Virus record (IMG/VR): IMGVR_UViG_3300025168_000393 | Location: 1-30,920 of that record | Length of the DNA: 30,920 bases | DNA from: a virus | Reading direction: 5' to 3' (one strand) | Part shown: positions 8,052-15,630 of the stretch, piece by piece | How positions within the stretch are numbered: position 1 is the stretch's first letter | How the letters are laid out: each line of letters starts with the position of its first letter | Position numbers and translations under genes: made by a program | Notes under the pieces: model-generated | Seen by the model: only the letters and a program-made list of their open reading frames with translations | Database searches by the model: none | What the model was told of the DNA's origin: nothing

Positions 8052-8090
8052 AAGGGGTTTAAGGATATACGTATCTTTGCCCCTTTTTTT
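8052..8090 (+). terminator. rho-independent terminator after the SSB-like gene
   Basis: AAGGGG at 8052-8057 pairs with CCCCTT at 8080-8085; inside, AAGGATA (8061-8067) pairs with TATCTTT (8072-8078, one G-U), giving one long hairpin followed by a run of seven T (8084-8090). It lies 28 bases after the SSB-like stop and 17 bases before the primase ATG, so it separates two transcription units or attenuates read-through. Confidence 0.85.
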
Positions 8091-8106
8091 ATATAAAATA
8101 ATAAAT

Positions 8107-9117
8107 ATGTATAATCTAAATCCAGTAGTAACTAAAGAGTTTATTTTAGGAAATTTAGATCAAGTGCAAATACTCGAACACTATTTAGGAATAAAAGTAC
8201 AGAAGAAGAAAGTAAGGTCTCCGTTACGTACGGATAATAATCCTTCATGTTCTTTTTCTGCTAACGGTAATGGTATTATATATTTCAAAGATTGGGCACA
8301 GGGATTTACAGGTGATTGGATAAAAGTCATACAATATAAGTATGGTCTAACTTATCAACAGTCATTAGATAGATGCGCTGAAGACTTTGGATTAATAAAA
8401 ATAGGTCTTAGATCTATTACTCCTATTAACCGTGATTACACAAAGATACAAATTGAACCTACAGAGTCAGTAATACAAATAAAAATTAGATCTTGGGATG
8501 TGAACGATAGAGAATATTGGTCAACCTATGGTATAAACAGAGAGACTCTACAGTTATATGATGTATATCCTTGTGAGATAGTATTCTATAATAGTAAAAT
8601 AGTATATAACAGAACCAAAAACGATTTAGCATATGCTTATAGATTTGGTCCAGGTAAGTATAAAATATACATGCCTCAGCGTAGTTCATTTAGATGGTTA
8701 TCTAATTTTACAAGCTGGCAGGGACTAGAACAGTTGCCTAATACAGGTGATTGTGTGGTAATAACAAAATCTATGAAAGATGTTATGTGCTTAAGACAAT
8801 TTGGTATACATGCATGCTCTCCGGCGAGTGAGGTAGCAGAACCTGAAGAGAAGATTCTAGCGGATCTTACTACAAGGTTTCATGATGTAGTTACATTAAT
8901 GGACTTTGACTATACAGGAATTAAGATGGCTAATAAACTTTATAAGCAGTATAATTTCACACCTCTATTTTTAACTAATGGTAGGTTTGGTACTTATGAT
9001 TATAAAGCAAAAGACATCTCAGATTTCTATGAGTTAAAAGGACATAATGAGACACAAGCACTAATTAATAATTCTATAATAACGTTAAATAATAAAATAT
9101 GGCACAGAAACCCTTAG
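8107..9117 (+). CDS. DnaG-like primase with degenerate zinc domain and TOPRIM
   Basis: 336 residues from ATG 8107; the same frame is open upstream from a TTG at 8077, but that lies inside the terminator hairpin, so ATG is preferred. Residues ~5-95 correspond to the CHC2 zinc-binding domain (SPLRTDNNPSCSF ... GIIYFKDWAQGFTGDWIKVI), but the zinc-ligand Cys/His are replaced. Residues ~213-310 are TOPRIM: VVITKSMKDVM, TLMDFDYTG (D266, D268) and AKDISDFY (D303, D306). The usual first TOPRIM Glu is Lys221. It presumably makes RNA primers for the phage polymerase. It overlaps the RusA-like gene by 19 bases. Confidence 0.82.
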   Translation: MYNLNPVVTKEFILGNLDQVQILEHYLGIKVQKKKVRSPLRTDNNPSCSFSANGNGIIYFKDWAQGFTGDWIKVIQYKYGLTYQQSLDRCAEDFGLIKIGLRSITPINRDYTKIQIEPTESVIQIKIRSWDVNDREYWSTYGINRETLQLYDVYPCEIVFYNSKIVYNRTKNDLAYAYRFGPGKYKIYMPQRSSFRWLSNFTSWQGLEQLPNTGDCVVITKSMKDVMCLRQFGIHACSPASEVAEPEEKILADLTTRFHDVVTLMDFDYTGIKMANKLYKQYNFTPLFLTNGRFGTYDYKAKDISDFYELKGHNETQALINNSIITLNNKIWHRNP

Positions 9118-9710
9118 AAATATCTATTCCTTTATTTATAAAGAAAGTAATGATATCCAAAGCACGTAGAATGAAATATTATAAAAAAGGTGGTAAAATA
9201 CCTAAAAAATATTCATCCTATGGATTTGATAGTAAAAATAGACTGATTGATAATAATGGTGAATGCGTAGTAGCTAATCCTAGAACAATAGGTAAGCCTA
9301 AGTATGTTACTATTAATGGTCAAGCTTTGTATAATGCAAGAATGAGTCCACATATTAGATCTAAAATAGTTAATGCTGTTAAAGATTCTTTTCTACCTCA
9401 TATACAAGGTATAGAGCCTATAAAAAATCTACCAGTAAGAATATCATTGAAACTGTATGATACTATAAGGCAAGCAAACTGGGATCTTGATAACCAATGG
9501 TTATATAACAAGTGTTTCCAGGATTTGATTGCTAAACATGGTATTATACCTGATGATGATATTAAATATATAACAAAAGCAGGAGCACCAGAGTTTTGTC
9601 CGGTGGATAATGAACAAGATAGAAAACTAGTTTTTATTATAACTCCAGAAACAAGAGATGAAGTAATCAAACACAAATATTATGATGAATTTTATAGCAA
9701 CGATTCGTGA
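9099..9710 (+). CDS. RusA-like Holliday junction resolvase
   Basis: 203 residues. The C-terminal ~95 residues carry the RusA pattern: VRISLKLYDTI strand, then NWDLDN (D129, D131, N132), helix LYNKCFQDLIAKHGIIPDDD (acids 152-154) and a closing strand KLVFIITP. These acids bind metal in RusA family endonucleases that cut four-way junctions. The N-terminal ~90 residues are strongly basic (KARRMKYYKKGGKIPKK) and not part of standard RusA, which is about 120 residues; they may bind DNA. Junction cleavage fits a genome replicated by recombination with Sak4 and the nuclease downstream. It overlaps neighbours on both sides. Confidence 0.75.
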   Translation: MAQKPLEISIPLFIKKVMISKARRMKYYKKGGKIPKKYSSYGFDSKNRLIDNNGECVVANPRTIGKPKYVTINGQALYNARMSPHIRSKIVNAVKDSFLPHIQGIEPIKNLPVRISLKLYDTIRQANWDLDNQWLYNKCFQDLIAKHGIIPDDDIKYITKAGAPEFCPVDNEQDRKLVFIITPETRDEVIKHKYYDEFYSNDS

Positions 9711-10158
9711 AGGTAGAATAATACCGGATGAACCACTAGTTATTAACGATGAACTTAGAAATTTCCACGAAAAAATAGTTAAGATAAGCATAGAGAAAAC
9801 AAATCAGAGATCAATACCACAAAATAGATATTATTGGGGTGTAGTTGTACACACAATAAAAGAAAGATTCACAGAATTAGGGTATACAAGAACTGACGTG
9901 TCGGATCATGGCGTGTCTTCACCATTGACTAGAGATGATGTACATCAATTTCTTAGATCTAATTTTCTAAGAGATGATCTCATTTCTGGAGATGGAGAAA
10001 TTCTAGGCACTTTATCTAAATCTACTAAACAGCTGTCAACTGACGAGTTTGTAAAGTATTTAGATAACGTCAAGAACTGGGCTGTTGTCTCATTAGACAT
10101 TGAGATACCGGACGCAGAGACTAAAATAAAGTATAACATAGAAATAAAAGAAAAGTAA
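9682..10158 (+). CDS. NinB-like recombination protein (tentative)
   Basis: 158 residues. RSIPQNRYYWGVVVHTI (residues ~43-59) followed by STKQLSTDEFVKYLDNVKNWA (~113-133) and a short D/E-rich IEIPDAET end resembles the layout of NinB-like phage proteins (a QN-x-x-YW motif, then S-T-x-L-T/S-x-E-F and a final helix), which act with recombinases and bind single-stranded DNA. The N-terminal ~35 residues form short strands. The place between a RusA-like resolvase and a zinc ribbon protein agrees with a recombination role. Two adjacent ATGs (9682, 9685) make the start uncertain by one codon. Confidence 0.45.
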   Translation: MMNFIATIREGRIIPDEPLVINDELRNFHEKIVKISIEKTNQRSIPQNRYYWGVVVHTIKERFTELGYTRTDVSDHGVSSPLTRDDVHQFLRSNFLRDDLISGDGEILGTLSKSTKQLSTDEFVKYLDNVKNWAVVSLDIEIPDAETKIKYNIEIKEK

Positions 10159-10400
10159 TGGGTAAAATGAAACGATTGTTTATTGAAATGCAAGAAGAAG
10201 CTGCACAAGAAGCAAGAGATCAGTTTGGTTTGCACATTCCAGAAGAACCTATAATGACTAGCAATAAGATACCGGCAATACAGTGTCCTAATTGTAATGG
10301 TGGTTATTTAATGTTTGACTGGAAAACAAGCGAAGCAAATTGTTCCAAATGCGGGCAAGATTTTGTTCATGTAGAAAATAACACAATAAAATTTAAGTAA
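10158..10400 (+). CDS. small zinc ribbon protein
   Basis: 80 residues. CPNCNGGYLMFDW (from ~residue 43) and CSKCGQDFVHV form two CxxC knuckles 15-20 residues apart, a classic zinc ribbon that binds DNA, RNA or protein. The N-terminal half is a charged amphipathic helix (MKRLFIEMQEEAAQEARDQF). The start shares one base with the stop of the NinB-like gene (TAATG). A role as a small nucleic-acid-binding accessory protein is likely, but the partner is unknown. Confidence 0.75.
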   Translation: MGKMKRLFIEMQEEAAQEARDQFGLHIPEEPIMTSNKIPAIQCPNCNGGYLMFDWKTSEANCSKCGQDFVHVENNTIKFK

Positions 10401-10411
10401 AACAATAAAAT

Positions 10412-12751
10412 ATGAAATTAGTAAGTAATTCAGATATACAACATGTTGGTACTATAAATAAAAGTATTGACTTTGGTATAGATAAAGAGAATATAGGTGT
10501 ACTATTTAGAGGATTTTCAGACACTTTATATTCTAACAAGATAGGATCTATTGTACGTGAGCTAACGTCTAACTGCTTTGACTCTCATAGAGAAGCTAAA
10601 GTAAAAGATGACGTAGTTATCATATTACAAAATGCAGATCCCTTAACTGGAAAGACGGGTAAGATATGTTTTAAGGATGTAGGCGTAGGTCTAAGCACTG
10701 ATCGTATCGAAGACATTTATTCTAAGTATTTTTCCTCTACCAAGAGAGAAACCAATAATGAAATTGGTGGTTTTGGTATTGGAGCAAAGAGTCCTCTAGC
10801 GTACACAGATATATTTGAAGTTAATACTATATATAACGGTATAGCTTATAACTATATTGTGCATAGAGGTGAGCAAGTTCCTATGATTAAATTAATATCT
10901 AGTCAATCTACAGATGAACGTAATGGTACGTCTGTTATATTACCTGTAAAAGCAGGAGACGAAGAAAAGTTTATATCAGAGTGTAGACATCAACTTAGAT
11001 TCTTTGATAATATTACATACAAGGGTATGAATATTAACAATAATTATAAGGTATACAGAGGTAAACATTGGATTGCTTCTCTTCATTCAAAGTCAGATCA
11101 TATTGAGTACAAATTATCTATATGTCTTGGTGGTGTTAGTTATCCTTTAGATACTAACCAGGTTAGATTCGAAGAGTATTACAAAGATTATAGTAATACA
11201 TCTGTAGCACTGCATTTTGATATAGGTGAAATAGATGTTACTATGTCTCGTGAAAACATAGAATATAATGATAGAACTATAGAAGCTATAAAACAAAAGT
11301 ATAAACTAGTTTCTGAAGAGCTATGTAGTATGTATGATAAGTCTTGGGCTAAAGTTACCGATTTTAGAGAGTATTTTCTTAACACAAAAAAACAGAATAG
11401 TTACAATGTTAAACTCCCTATTAATGATAATTTTGTCGACATGTCTTTTTGTAAAGAAGATGCAGGACAAGTTACTTTTTCTCCTTGGGGTATTCATGTA
11501 GATCAGAAACAAGTAGATATGATTCTTAAGACCTATGTAATACATCAAGGTAAGAGAGATATGAAGAAGTATGATAACTATGCTACTAGATTGTTACAAC
11601 AATACAATCCTGCAGAATACTGGTTTAGAAAACGTGGCAAACTAAATACGTTGAAGAGTAATTATATACACGACGAGTGGTTAGATAATTATAATGACAC
11701 ATTTGTTTGTGTTGAATTGCAAAGTGAACCAGATTGGACAAGCTATACATATACTGATAAAGATGAGGCTAATTATAAAATAGTAAAACCTCTTCTTCTT
11801 AAGTATATAATAGATACATGTGTAGGTAAGTATGACGACATAGAAGTTCCTGATTCTTACAAACCCTCCTCAAAATCAGCTGTAAAAGCTAAAGTACCTA
11901 GAACACAGGTTTGTGCTAGATACACTAGATGGAGAGGAGAATATGATAAGTCAGATTGGACTGATGTAGTTTTTTCTAAACAAAATTATATGTATGATGG
12001 TATAGAAAACCTTATTAATCAAGGTCATACTATTATATATAGTAATATGGAAGACGAAGAAACTCTGCGTCAACTAGCTTTTGTTATAAGTGCTATTCCT
12101 GAATGGAGATCTAATGACTATTGTACTATGCATAGAAATAATATTCATATACATAAGATTGCTAATAATCATAGAAAGCACTATAAAACTCTAGGAGCTA
12201 TAACTCCTAAAGATTTTATGATAAAATTCTATAATCAGCTTATGAGTATTTCAATGTGTGATTTATTAGGTGATATGTATAAAGCGCACTCTAAATTGTT
12301 TGATCCTATATACGGTGTATTTCCTAAAGATATGGTTTCTATGATGGAACACATTGGGATGTACGATGATAGGTTTAGAATGCATGATGAAAATACTCCC
12401 AAGTGGAAAGACTGGACAAAAACCCATAATTATAGTCTTGCAAAAATAGAAGCTGATGGAACTCATGTTAAAACTTTGAAAAAGTTATGTGACAAATTTA
12501 GTATACCTTATAATACAGAAAATCACGTATTACATTTTGGAGAACATGCACTTCATACAAATAGCTTTTATAAACTATTAAAACAAGTAATAGAAGAGCT
12601 TGGATGGATTGATCTGTATTTCGATCTCAACGCTAAGACTCAAAAAGAGTCTGTTATAGATAACAAAGCACTAAGTATTATTAAAGAAATACCTAGTAGA
12701 AACTATAGTAAATTAATGTATAAAATCAATAATTATTTTAAAAATGGATAA
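10412..12751 (+). CDS. rIIA-like GHKL ATPase
   Basis: 779 residues. The N-terminal domain is a GHKL ATPase as in T4 rIIA: N-box RELTSNCFDSH (E50, N54, D57), G1 box DVGVGLS (~89-95) and G2 box IGGFGIGAKSPLAYTD (~118-133). The remaining ~570 residues are rich in Tyr, Asn and Lys with no motif I know. In T4, rIIA and rIIB affect lysis timing and exclusion by a lambda prophage, but their biochemical role is unresolved; homologues are common in crAss-like phages. The stop overlaps the rIIB-like gene by 8 bases, preserving the T4-like gene pair. Confidence 0.88.
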   Translation: MKLVSNSDIQHVGTINKSIDFGIDKENIGVLFRGFSDTLYSNKIGSIVRELTSNCFDSHREAKVKDDVVIILQNADPLTGKTGKICFKDVGVGLSTDRIEDIYSKYFSSTKRETNNEIGGFGIGAKSPLAYTDIFEVNTIYNGIAYNYIVHRGEQVPMIKLISSQSTDERNGTSVILPVKAGDEEKFISECRHQLRFFDNITYKGMNINNNYKVYRGKHWIASLHSKSDHIEYKLSICLGGVSYPLDTNQVRFEEYYKDYSNTSVALHFDIGEIDVTMSRENIEYNDRTIEAIKQKYKLVSEELCSMYDKSWAKVTDFREYFLNTKKQNSYNVKLPINDNFVDMSFCKEDAGQVTFSPWGIHVDQKQVDMILKTYVIHQGKRDMKKYDNYATRLLQQYNPAEYWFRKRGKLNTLKSNYIHDEWLDNYNDTFVCVELQSEPDWTSYTYTDKDEANYKIVKPLLLKYIIDTCVGKYDDIEVPDSYKPSSKSAVKAKVPRTQVCARYTRWRGEYDKSDWTDVVFSKQNYMYDGIENLINQGHTIIYSNMEDEETLRQLAFVISAIPEWRSNDYCTMHRNNIHIHKIANNHRKHYKTLGAITPKDFMIKFYNQLMSISMCDLLGDMYKAHSKLFDPIYGVFPKDMVSMMEHIGMYDDRFRMHDENTPKWKDWTKTHNYSLAKIEADGTHVKTLKKLCDKFSIPYNTENHVLHFGEHALHTNSFYKLLKQVIEELGWIDLYFDLNAKTQKESVIDNKALSIIKEIPSRNYSKLMYKINNYFKNG

Positions 12752-13889
12752 AAATCAAGTATTTGCAATTCGTAGTAACAAAGCTGTTACTGCGCTAGTT
12801 AATGGTGTTAGTTATTATAAAAATGAAGCTAACAAAACAAGTGCGCAATCTCTATATGAGAAAATTAAAACTGTAGCACTAAATCCTACTGATGGTCTCG
12901 TAAACCAACTAGTAGAAGACTTTGACCCAACCCAGAAAGTGTTTGATGCACAGAGTTTGGTTAGAGATGAGTTAGGTAATTGGTATTTAAAGGGGTTCAC
13001 TGAGCCCCTACCAACTAAACTACTTACAAAGATGAAAGAGTTTATAGACAAAGGATTGCCTTTGACTCCTCTTGTTAATTTCTGGAAGTTGTTGATGTTG
13101 AATCCTGCAGACCATGTTAAGAAAGATCTATATAGTTTTATGGATCAGTATGAGTTTCCTATCACAGACTCTGGTTATTTTATAGCCTACAAATCTGTAA
13201 AGAAAACTGAAAAAACATATAAAGCAGTAAATATGTGGGTACCAAAGGAGTATATACAATTAAAAGCATCTGGTAAGGATCCAAAAGATTACACTGTTGT
13301 AGATAAGAGAGGTGATTTCTCTATTGTAGAGACTGGTCTTATTACAGACGACAAGGGTAATTTTATTGCTCCAGATCATGTTGCTGGTAATCTACAAGAG
13401 ATGTTTGATTCTATAAACAATCTTACAGATGAAACTGTAGAAGCTCCAGAGTTTACTGACTGGCATGGTGGTAGTACACAGATTAGACTAGGTTCTCCTG
13501 TTACAATGGATAGATCCCAATGTGATGGTGATCCTAGAAACACGTGTTCTACTGGTTTGCATGTTGGTGCTCCAGACTACGTCAAAGGATTTGGCGGAGG
13601 TGGAGGTGGAGGTAACGTTTACCTTGCAACTCTAGTTAATCCTATGAATGTAGTAGCAGTTCCCTCTGATTATTCTTATATGAAGATGAGATGCTGTGAA
13701 TACTATGCATATGGTATTGTAGATTTGACTAACGACGTAACTATTACTACGCCATACTTTGAGTATGACTATAAAACGTGGGAAACAGAGACGTTAGAAG
13801 AGCAATTGGCTGAATTTCAAGGTTCTAGAAGTCAAGAAATCGCAGAGAAAGCAAACATTATGAGAGAAAGACTTGTGATGGTTGCATAG
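12744..13889 (+). CDS. rIIB-like protein
   Basis: 381 residues, the expected partner of rIIA and directly coupled to it. The N-terminal part (MDKNQVFAIRSNKAVTALVN) is a small beta module. The middle (KEFIDKGLPLTPLVNFWKLL, DSGYFIAYKSV) and the C-terminal block (DGDPRNTCSTGLHVGAPDYV; VNPMNVVAVPSDYSYMKMRC) match rIIB-type proteins of Bacteroidota phages and T4-like phages. A run of seven glycines (residues 284-290) sits in the loop between the CSTGLHVG block and the following strand. The gene ends 18 bases before a strong terminator. Confidence 0.83.
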   Translation: MDKNQVFAIRSNKAVTALVNGVSYYKNEANKTSAQSLYEKIKTVALNPTDGLVNQLVEDFDPTQKVFDAQSLVRDELGNWYLKGFTEPLPTKLLTKMKEFIDKGLPLTPLVNFWKLLMLNPADHVKKDLYSFMDQYEFPITDSGYFIAYKSVKKTEKTYKAVNMWVPKEYIQLKASGKDPKDYTVVDKRGDFSIVETGLITDDKGNFIAPDHVAGNLQEMFDSINNLTDETVEAPEFTDWHGGSTQIRLGSPVTMDRSQCDGDPRNTCSTGLHVGAPDYVKGFGGGGGGGNVYLATLVNPMNVVAVPSDYSYMKMRCCEYYAYGIVDLTNDVTITTPYFEYDYKTWETETLEEQLAEFQGSRSQEIAEKANIMRERLVMVA

Positions 13890-13907
13890 ATAAGATGGTT
13901 TATAATC

Positions 13908-13931
13908 GGGGGGTCTTCGGATCCCCTTTTT
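13908..13931 (+). terminator. rho-independent terminator with UUCG loop
   Basis: GGGGGTC (13909-13915), loop TTCG (13916-13919), GATCCCC (13920-13926) and then five T. The 7-bp stem has one G-U pair and the loop is the extra-stable C(UUCG)G tetraloop. It closes the rIIA/rIIB transcription unit. Confidence 0.92.
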
Positions 13932-13942
13932 ATATTTAATAA

Positions 13943-13957
13943 TTAATTAGTATATTG
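13943..13957 (+). promoter_or_regulatory. candidate phage promoter before the PDDEXK nuclease gene
   Basis: TTAATTAGTATATTG lies between the terminator and the nuclease ATG at 13967. It matches the element at 7353-7367 in TAA-x-T-x-x-GTATATTG. Its place directly after a strong terminator means that the downstream gene needs a promoter here, which makes it the best supported of the set. Confidence 0.45.
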
Positions 13958-13966
13958 TATAAAGAC

Positions 13967-14884
13967 ATGGAGTATTTTAAAGATAAAAGAGTAAGTAATT
14001 CTTCCTTAAGTTATATTAACCCAAAGCAAGGAGGAAGTGCAAGAAAGTTTAAAGATTATCTAGATGGAAATCTAGCACATTTAGAAACCCCTTCATTATA
14101 CCACGGAAGTATGATTCACAAGTTTTTACTAGAGCCTGAAACATTTGCAGTTGCGGATGTAGAAAGACCTAGTGATACTATTGTTAAAATTATAGAAATG
14201 GTATATGACATAACAAAAGGGGAAATAGATACAGATATAGACAAACACCATGAATACATATTTGGTTCTGCAAAAGAATTAAATTATGGACAAACATGGA
14301 AACCCGATACATTAATCAAAAAGGTTATTGATCAAGGTAAAGAATATTATGATTTCTTATTACGCGCTGACGGTAAAGTATGTATAGATCAAAAAATGGC
14401 TGGTATGTTATCAGCAATCAAAGATTCTATAAGTACACATAAAGCAGCAACTAACTTGTTATTTACAGGTGAAGGTGAGAACGAATCAGAATATTTTTGG
14501 GGACCTAACAAAGAATATAAATCTAAAATCGACAGGTATCAGAAGACTGGTACTAAAGTCAACCTTATAGATCTCAAAACTACCTCTAAAAGTATAGAGA
14601 TGTTTAGAGACTCCTTTGAGTATTATCAGTATGACAGGCAAATGGCATTCTATGTGGATGCATTGGAAGACAATTTCATGCTTGTTGACAAAGTATATAT
14701 AATTGCAGTAGAAACAACAGGTTATTATCAAGTAAGAGTGTTCGAGATAAGTAAAAATTTAATAGAAGAAGGTAGAAAAAAATATAAAGATCTACTAGAA
14801 CGTGTTAAATGGCATCAAGAGCAACAGCTATGGACGGAGTCTCGGGAGAGTTTTGAATCCAAAGGTGTAATACTCTTAAATTGA
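13967..14884 (+). CDS. PDDEXK (RecB/RecE-type) exonuclease
   Basis: 305 residues from ATG 13967; the frame is also open from a TTG at 13955, which lies in the promoter-like element. RecE/exonuclease VIII-like layout: N-terminal helix YHGSMIHKFLLEP (45-57, GxxIH block), then SKIDRYQ (D189), NLIDLKTT (D202, K204; the D...DxK core), and YYQYDRQMAFY (Q-x-x-x-Y block, ~222-232). This is a magnesium-dependent 5'-3' dsDNA exonuclease that would make single-stranded ends for annealing by the Sak4-like protein. It starts a new unit after the rIIB terminator. Confidence 0.88.
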   Translation: MEYFKDKRVSNSSLSYINPKQGGSARKFKDYLDGNLAHLETPSLYHGSMIHKFLLEPETFAVADVERPSDTIVKIIEMVYDITKGEIDTDIDKHHEYIFGSAKELNYGQTWKPDTLIKKVIDQGKEYYDFLLRADGKVCIDQKMAGMLSAIKDSISTHKAATNLLFTGEGENESEYFWGPNKEYKSKIDRYQKTGTKVNLIDLKTTSKSIEMFRDSFEYYQYDRQMAFYVDALEDNFMLVDKVYIIAVETTGYYQVRVFEISKNLIEEGRKKYKDLLERVKWHQEQQLWTESRESFESKGVILLN

Positions 14885-14890
14885 TAAATT

Positions 14891-15085
14891 ATGATAACAA
14901 ATGAGGAAAAAAAGCGATACTTAAATAAATCTAATAAAACATTAGATAAGATTAAAACAAGTATCAAAAAACACAAAGACAATGATAATATAGCTGGTCC
15001 TTTTTATAAGGACGGCTGTATTATTTATTGCAGTAAAAATAGATTAGAAGAAGTCAAAAGTAAATACAAATTAGATGAACAGTAA
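14891..15085 (+). CDS. small basic hypothetical protein, 64 aa
   Basis: 64 residues, very Lys-rich N-terminal half (KKRYLNKSNKTLDKIKTSIKKHKD), then a short beta-like segment (GPFYKDGCIIYCSKNRLEEVKSKY). No known domain. It lies 6 bases after the nuclease gene and overlaps the next gene by 11 bases, so it is very likely translated. The charge suggests nucleic-acid binding or a nuclease partner, but this is only inference. Confidence 0.65.
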   Translation: MITNEEKKRYLNKSNKTLDKIKTSIKKHKDNDNIAGPFYKDGCIIYCSKNRLEEVKSKYKLDEQ

Positions 15086-15542
15086 AGAATTCAAAAAAAG
15101 TACACAACAGTTAAAAAAGTTAGCTGACGGCATAATGAATGCTAAACAACCAGAGTATACTAATAATAATACAGATATACTATACAACTTTAAATCAACA
15201 GCAGAAAGCATAGGGATTGAACCTATGGAAGTATGGGCAGTATTTTTTCATAAACATGTACAAGCAATATTATCACATGCGCATAACCCAGAGATGCATG
15301 AAGCAGAACCTATAGAAAGTAGATATGCTGATGCAACAAATTATTTAAATTTAGGATATGCACTAATGAAAGAACGTGATTGTAAAGTAGAGATTATAGG
15401 TAGAGCAGCAAATTCAGTAGGTGAATCATATGATCCACAATTTGGTAATTATGAAGTACAACCAGGTGATGCAGGAACTGAAGGAGCTTACTTAAGAAAA
15501 ATAAGTAATTTAAATAATAAAAAAGATGAAAACACCAATTAA
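15075..15542 (+). CDS. putative MazG-like / DUF6378-type protein
   Basis: 155 residues. YNFKSTAESIGIEP (~38-51), EVWAVFFHKHVQAILSHAHN (~53-72) and EPIESRYADATNYLNLGYAL (~80-99) follow the pattern of the all-alpha NTP-pyrophosphatase-like families DUF1599/DUF6378: a helix with NF, a helix with W...KH, and a helix with ExxxDxxNY. Such proteins are thought to hydrolyse or handle nucleotides. The tail (~105-155) is Asn/Gly rich and looks disordered. With UDG encoded nearby, a nucleotide-pool role would fit. The family match is from motif memory and is uncertain. Confidence 0.45.
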   Translation: MNSKEFKKSTQQLKKLADGIMNAKQPEYTNNNTDILYNFKSTAESIGIEPMEVWAVFFHKHVQAILSHAHNPEMHEAEPIESRYADATNYLNLGYALMKERDCKVEIIGRAANSVGESYDPQFGNYEVQPGDAGTEGAYLRKISNLNNKKDENTN

Positions 15543-15597
15543 AAAATTAGATACACGTTGGTTTCTTAATACACAATATAATAATAAAAAAGATGAA
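15513..15597 (+). repeat. 18-base direct repeat around two start codons
   Basis: AATAATAAAAAAGATGAA occurs at 15513-15530 and 15580-15597. Each copy contains an ATG (15526 and 15593), and the second is the start of the DnaA domain IV-like gene. The copies fall in different reading frames, so this is a DNA-level or initiation-region duplication, not a repeated protein motif. Confidence 0.8.
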
Positions 15598-15630
15598 GAC
15601 AGTAGAACTAATAGTAGAAACAAAAAATAG
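15526..15630 (+). CDS. possible 34-aa leader ORF
   Basis: ATG 15526 to TAG 15628-15630, overlapping the preceding gene by 17 bases and the next by 38. The peptide begins MKTPIKKLDTRWFLNTQ and is Lys/Asn/Arg rich. Its start context is identical to that of the DnaA domain IV-like gene. It could be a real small protein, a leader coupling translation across the 50-base gap, or a chance frame created by the repeat. Confidence 0.3.
   Translation: MKTPIKKLDTRWFLNTQYNNKKDEDSRTNSRNKK

Noticed and set aside
8077-8106. TTG start extending the primase by 10 residues
   Set aside because: The extension lies inside the terminator hairpin and T run; ATG 8107 has the usual A/T-rich start context.
9398-10235. 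Minus-strand ORFs of 92 and 96 residues across the RusA-like and NinB-like genes
   Set aside because: Both are antisense to genes with recognisable conserved motifs and their products show only AT-driven Ile/Ser/Phe composition.
13931-13966. tRNA or small RNA between the rIIB terminator and the nuclease gene
   Set aside because: The gap is too short and AT-only; no cloverleaf or stem is visible. No tRNA-like GTTCRA-containing arms were noticed in the other gaps either.
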